Below, piece by piece: positions 61,176 through 64,000 of a DNA stretch of 64,000 nucleotides. The stretch lies in NCBI RefSeq assembly GCF_900106525.1, contig NZ_FNOG01000009.1:1-64000 (forward strand), written 5' to 3'. The position numbers were made by a program, and so were the translations under genes. Under the pieces are notes generated by a model, which made no database searches, was not told where the DNA came from, and was given only the letters and a program-made list of their open reading frames with translations. Numbering within the stretch: the first letter of the stretch is position 1; every line of letters starts with the position of its first letter. The DNA is from Lysobacter enzymogenes (GTDB taxonomy: Bacteria; Pseudomonadota; Gammaproteobacteria; Xanthomonadales; Xanthomonadaceae).

Positions 61176-61918
61176 GCGGCGACGGCCCCCGCAGCATCCA
61201 GCTCTTGCAGATACAAAGCCTCGATCTGCGACGCCGACAGCTCGGCGGTGCGGCGCTCGGTCAACAACCGGCCCGCGCTCAGGATGCCGAGGCGATGCGC
61301 CACGTCCTTGACCCGGTACAGATCGTGCGTCGCCATCAACACCGCCACGCCGCGCCGCGAAGCCGCGCGCACGCCGTGCGAGAGATCGTTGGCGGCGCTG
61401 GCATCGAGCCCCGACGTCGGCTCGTCCAGCAGCAGCAACTGCGCGTCCTTGGCCAAGGCGATGGCGAGACCGACCTTCTGCCGCATGCCCTTGGAGAAAC
61501 CGCCGGCGCGGCGGGTGTGCGCTTCGGCCTGCAGGCCGGCCTGGGTCAGCAGATCGCGCGCTTGCTTGCCATCGATGCGGCGGCCGCCGAGCAGAGCGAA
61601 ATAGCTGAGGTTCTCGATCGCGTCGAGCTGCGGATGCAGCATCACCGTTTCCGGCAGATAGGCGGTCCGGGCGCGCGCGCCGAGACGGTCGCGGGCCACG
61701 TCGATGCCGGCGACTTCGATGCGGCCGCCGTCGGCGTCCAGGAAGCCCAGGATCAGGTTCAAGGTGGTGGTCTTGCCGGCGCCGTTGGGGCCCAGCAGCG
61801 CGTACACCTCGCCCGGCGCGATCCCCAGCGACAGCGATTGCAGCGCGTGGCGGTCGCCGAAATCCTTGCACACGCCGTCCAGGCGCAGTGCATCGGTCGC
61901 TGTCTGCAGCAAGCTCAT
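61172..61918 (-). CDS. ABC transporter ATP-binding protein (ABC-2 type)
   Basis: 248 residues. Walker A GPNGAGKTTT, signature FSKGMRQKVGLAIAL, Walker B QLLLLDEPTSGLD and switch His in VLMATHDLYRV. The SKGM signature is typical of CcmA/NatA/YadG-like ATPases that drive ABC-2 export. The start overlaps the stop of the upstream TonB-dependent receptor gene by 4 bp (ATGA). Confidence 0.92.
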   Translation of the reverse strand: MSLLQTATDALRLDGVCKDFGDRHALQSLSLGIAPGEVYALLGPNGAGKTTTLNLILGFLDADGGRIEVAGIDVARDRLGARARTAYLPETVMLHPQLDAIENLSYFALLGGRRIDGKQARDLLTQAGLQAEAHTRRAGGFSKGMRQKVGLAIALAKDAQLLLLDEPTSGLDASAANDLSHGVRAASRRGVAVLMATHDLYRVKDVAHRLGILSAGRLLTERRTAELSASQIEALYLQELDAAGAVAA

Positions 61919-64000
61919 AGATTCACCCTCAAGGTCAGCTCGACGCTGCGCGGCGCGCCGAGCACGAACTGGTCGGCGGCGCCGCCGGTCCAGTCGGCGT
62001 ACAGCGCATCGCCGAGGTTGCGGCCGTACAGCGCGATCTCGCCGAACGGCAAGCGGTAAGCGACGCTGGCGTCCCACACCGTGCGGCCGGCGACGCGCAG
62101 GCGGTTGGCGTTGTCGGCGTACCACGGGCCGACGTAGCGCGCGCCGGCGCCGACGGTCAGCGGCAGCGCATCGAAGCGATAGCTGGCGCGCAGCTGCGCC
62201 AGCCGTTCGGGCACGTTCGGCGGCACGTTGCCAGCGCGGTCGATGCCGCCGGCTTCGCGCAATTTGTCGAAACGCGCATCCAGCGCGGCCAGGCTCGCCT
62301 CGACCCGCAGCGCGCGGGTCAGCGCGGCGGCGGCGGTAAGCTCAATGCCGCGCGAGGATTGGGTGCCGCCCTGCACCGACAGATTGGCGTTGCGCGGATC
62401 GCGGGTGACGATGTCGTCCTGCTCGATCCAGTACGCGCTTGCGCCCAGATCGACGCGGCCGTTCCACACGCTGCTCTTGATCCCGGCCTCGGCCGAACGG
62501 CCATGGGTCAACTCAAAGCGCGAATTCGCCAGCGACAGCAGCGGCAAGCTGCCGACCGGCGCCACCGCGGTGCTGTACTGCGCGTACAACTGGGTCGTCG
62601 GCGCAAGATCGTAGACGGTGCCGAGGCGCCACGACAGCGGCTCGTAGCTGCGCTCGAAACGCGTGATCGCGCCGGTGTTGCGGTCCTCGATGCGCCGCGC
62701 CAGTTCGATCCGGTCGTAGCGCAGGCCGGCCAGCAGCAGCCAGCGCTCGCTGAGGTTGAACGCGTCTTCGGCGAACAGCGAGTACACCCGCGTGCGCGAA
62801 TCGAAATCGACGCGGTTGCCGGCGCCCGGGAAGTTGGCCGCGGTGTCGGCGAATCCGGCGAGGCCGCGCTGCGGCGCGAACGGATCGACCGGCGCGGTCG
62901 TGCCGAAGCGGCGCATCACCGCGAAATCGCCGTTGCTGATCTCCACGCCGACCGCGGCGCGGTTGCGGTGCCCGCCCCAGTCGCTGTCGGCCGACAAGCT
63001 CGCGCGTTCGACCCAGAAGCGCTGGTCGTGCTCGATCCGGGTGGTGCCGCGGTCGAGCAGGCCGCTGCGCGCGTTGAAGGCGTAGGTTTCCGAGTTCCAC
63101 CAGCGCCGCTTGGCGTCGTAATAGCTGAATTCGTTGGAGAAACGCAGCCCGTCGCCGATCTGCCAACCGACCTTGCTGCGCAGCCAGTCGCCGCGCGAAT
63201 CCTGCAGGCCGTTGTCGACGTTGTAGTTGCGCCGGCGCAGCGAGCGGTCGAGCACGCGGCCATCGCTGCTGCGCACCAGCGAACTGGGATCGCGCGCGAG
63301 CGCGGCCGGAATCAGCGGCGTGCCCCAATACGCGGTGTCGTAGTCGTCTTCGAAATGATCCAGCGCGATATCGACCTCGACCGCATCGCTCGGCCGCCAA
63401 CGCAGCGCCACGGTGGCCGACGTCGCGGCGCTGGCGGTGTCGTCCACGTAACCGTCGCTGCGGCGGTGGCTGACGATCGCGCGCAGCGCCAGGCGCTCGC
63501 CGATGGGCTCGTTGAAGTCGACCGCATAACGCTGGCTGCCGAAGCTGCCGACGCCGATCAGGCCGGCGAACGCGCGGCCGTCGAAGTCCGGGCGCTTGGG
63601 CACCAGGTTGATCGCGCCGGCCAGCGCGCCTTCGCCGTACAGCACCGACGCCGGGCCCTTGAGCACTTCGATGCGCTCGAAGCTCCAGCTGTCGAAGTCG
63701 CGGGTGACCAGCGGCGCGGCGCTCTGGCGCACGCCGTCGTACAGCAAGGCGATCGCGCCGCCGCTGAAACCGCGCATCGAGGCCGTGCCAGGCGAGGACG
63801 GCAACTGCCCGGCCAGCACGCCGGGCGCCGCGTTGAGCGCCTCGACGCTGCCGCGCAGGCCGCGCACCTGGATCTGCTCCTGGGTCACCGTCTCCAGCGC
63901 CGCCGGGGTCTCTCGCGCGCTCAGGCCCAGGCGCGAAGCGGTCGGCGCGGGCCGGTCGCGCGATGCGGTAGGCGTGCCTTCGACGGTGACCTTGTCGAGC
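61915..64000 (-). CDS. TonB-dependent siderophore receptor (second), 5' end outside the window
   Basis: About 695 residues are visible and the start lies beyond the window end. The first visible residues (LDKVTVEGTPTASRDR) look like a TonB box and linker. The plug has QVRGLRGSVEALNAAPGVLA, GTASMRGFSGG and VLKGPASVLYGEGALAG. The C-terminus VLGAPRSVELTLRVNL is typical of FhuA/FpvA-like ferric-siderophore receptors. It is the first known gene of the ten-gene row and overlaps the ABC ATPase by 4 bp. Confidence 0.92.
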   Translation of the reverse strand, partial: LDKVTVEGTPTASRDRPAPTASRLGLSARETPAALETVTQEQIQVRGLRGSVEALNAAPGVLAGQLPSSPGTASMRGFSGGAIALLYDGVRQSAAPLVTRDFDSWSFERIEVLKGPASVLYGEGALAGAINLVPKRPDFDGRAFAGLIGVGSFGSQRYAVDFNEPIGERLALRAIVSHRRSDGYVDDTASAATSATVALRWRPSDAVEVDIALDHFEDDYDTAYWGTPLIPAALARDPSSLVRSSDGRVLDRSLRRRNYNVDNGLQDSRGDWLRSKVGWQIGDGLRFSNEFSYYDAKRRWWNSETYAFNARSGLLDRGTTRIEHDQRFWVERASLSADSDWGGHRNRAAVGVEISNGDFAVMRRFGTTAPVDPFAPQRGLAGFADTAANFPGAGNRVDFDSRTRVYSLFAEDAFNLSERWLLLAGLRYDRIELARRIEDRNTGAITRFERSYEPLSWRLGTVYDLAPTTQLYAQYSTAVAPVGSLPLLSLANSRFELTHGRSAEAGIKSSVWNGRVDLGASAYWIEQDDIVTRDPRNANLSVQGGTQSSRGIELTAAAALTRALRVEASLAALDARFDKLREAGGIDRAGNVPPNVPERLAQLRASYRFDALPLTVGAGARYVGPWYADNANRLRVAGRTVWDASVAYRLPFGEIALYGRNLGDALYADWTGGAADQFVLGAPRSVELTLRVNL

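Overview
The window is chromosomal DNA from a very GC-rich gammaproteobacterium of the family Xanthomonadaceae, most likely Lysobacter. The indications are the high GC content, a xanthomonadin/aryl-polyene locus with a XanB2-type chorismatase, and dense intergenic repeats typical of that family. No tRNA, rRNA, CRISPR array, insertion sequence or phage gene was recognised.

Layout. 1-12.7 kb holds mostly housekeeping and conserved genes: a polysaccharide deacetylase, a CGFS glutaredoxin-rhodanese fusion, a DUF924 protein, an LprI-like membrane protein, a serine hydrolase, AMP nucleosidase, a tandem amidohydrolase pair, a DUF1761 protein, a DsbA-like isomerase and a DegV protein. 12.7-13.7 kb is a gene-free island built on a 231-bp inverted repeat with REP-type repeats at its centre. 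13.7-18.8 kb has a giant Pro/Ala-rich serine hydrolase, an XRE-cupin regulator and a DUF218 protein. 19.2-31.0 kb is an aryl-polyene (xanthomonadin-type) locus. Two ketosynthase-family genes and a glycosyltransferase on the plus strand converge on a minus-strand block: ACP, membrane protein, dehydratase, acyltransferase, LolA-like carrier, MMPL exporter, second dehydratase, ketoreductase and lipoprotein. xanB2, which supplies hydroxybenzoate from chorismate, diverges from the ACP gene. 31-36 kb holds a trimeric autotransporter with a collagen-like stalk and part of an oligopeptide ABC transporter. 36-43 kb is a sulfate-assimilation block: Rrf2 regulator, DUF2292 protein, porin, sulfate-binding protein and cysT-cysW-cysA. 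43-50 kb has hemB, a PD40 protein, aroE, small proteins, and an OYE / royal-jelly-family / VOC set next to a divergent LysR gene.

The most notable region is 50.8-64 kb. Ten tightly packed or overlapping minus-strand genes run in from beyond the window end and stop at a good terminator. In order they are a TonB-dependent receptor, an ABC ATPase, two DUF3526-type ABC-2 permeases, a second TonB-dependent receptor, a PduX-like GHMP (threonine) kinase, a cysteine-synthase/SbnA-like PLP enzyme, an ATP-grasp ligase, a DUF364 Rossmann protein and an MFS exporter. There is no NRPS, no NIS synthetase and no cobalamin gene. This reads as a self-contained pathway that makes, exports and re-imports a small molecule, probably a metallophore built from a diamino acid. 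The product is an inference and I cannot match it to a characterised system.

Several intergenic repeat families punctuate the window: a 20-bp palindrome present singly and as inverted pairs (REPIN-like), a GTAGGAGCGGCGCAAGCCGCGAC-related REP family, a GGCCTGAAGGCC family and a CTCTCCCGCAAGCGGGAGAG family. One REPIN sits between two genes whose start/stop codons overlap and adds an open in-frame extension to the downstream gene. Another interrupts the sulfate operon.
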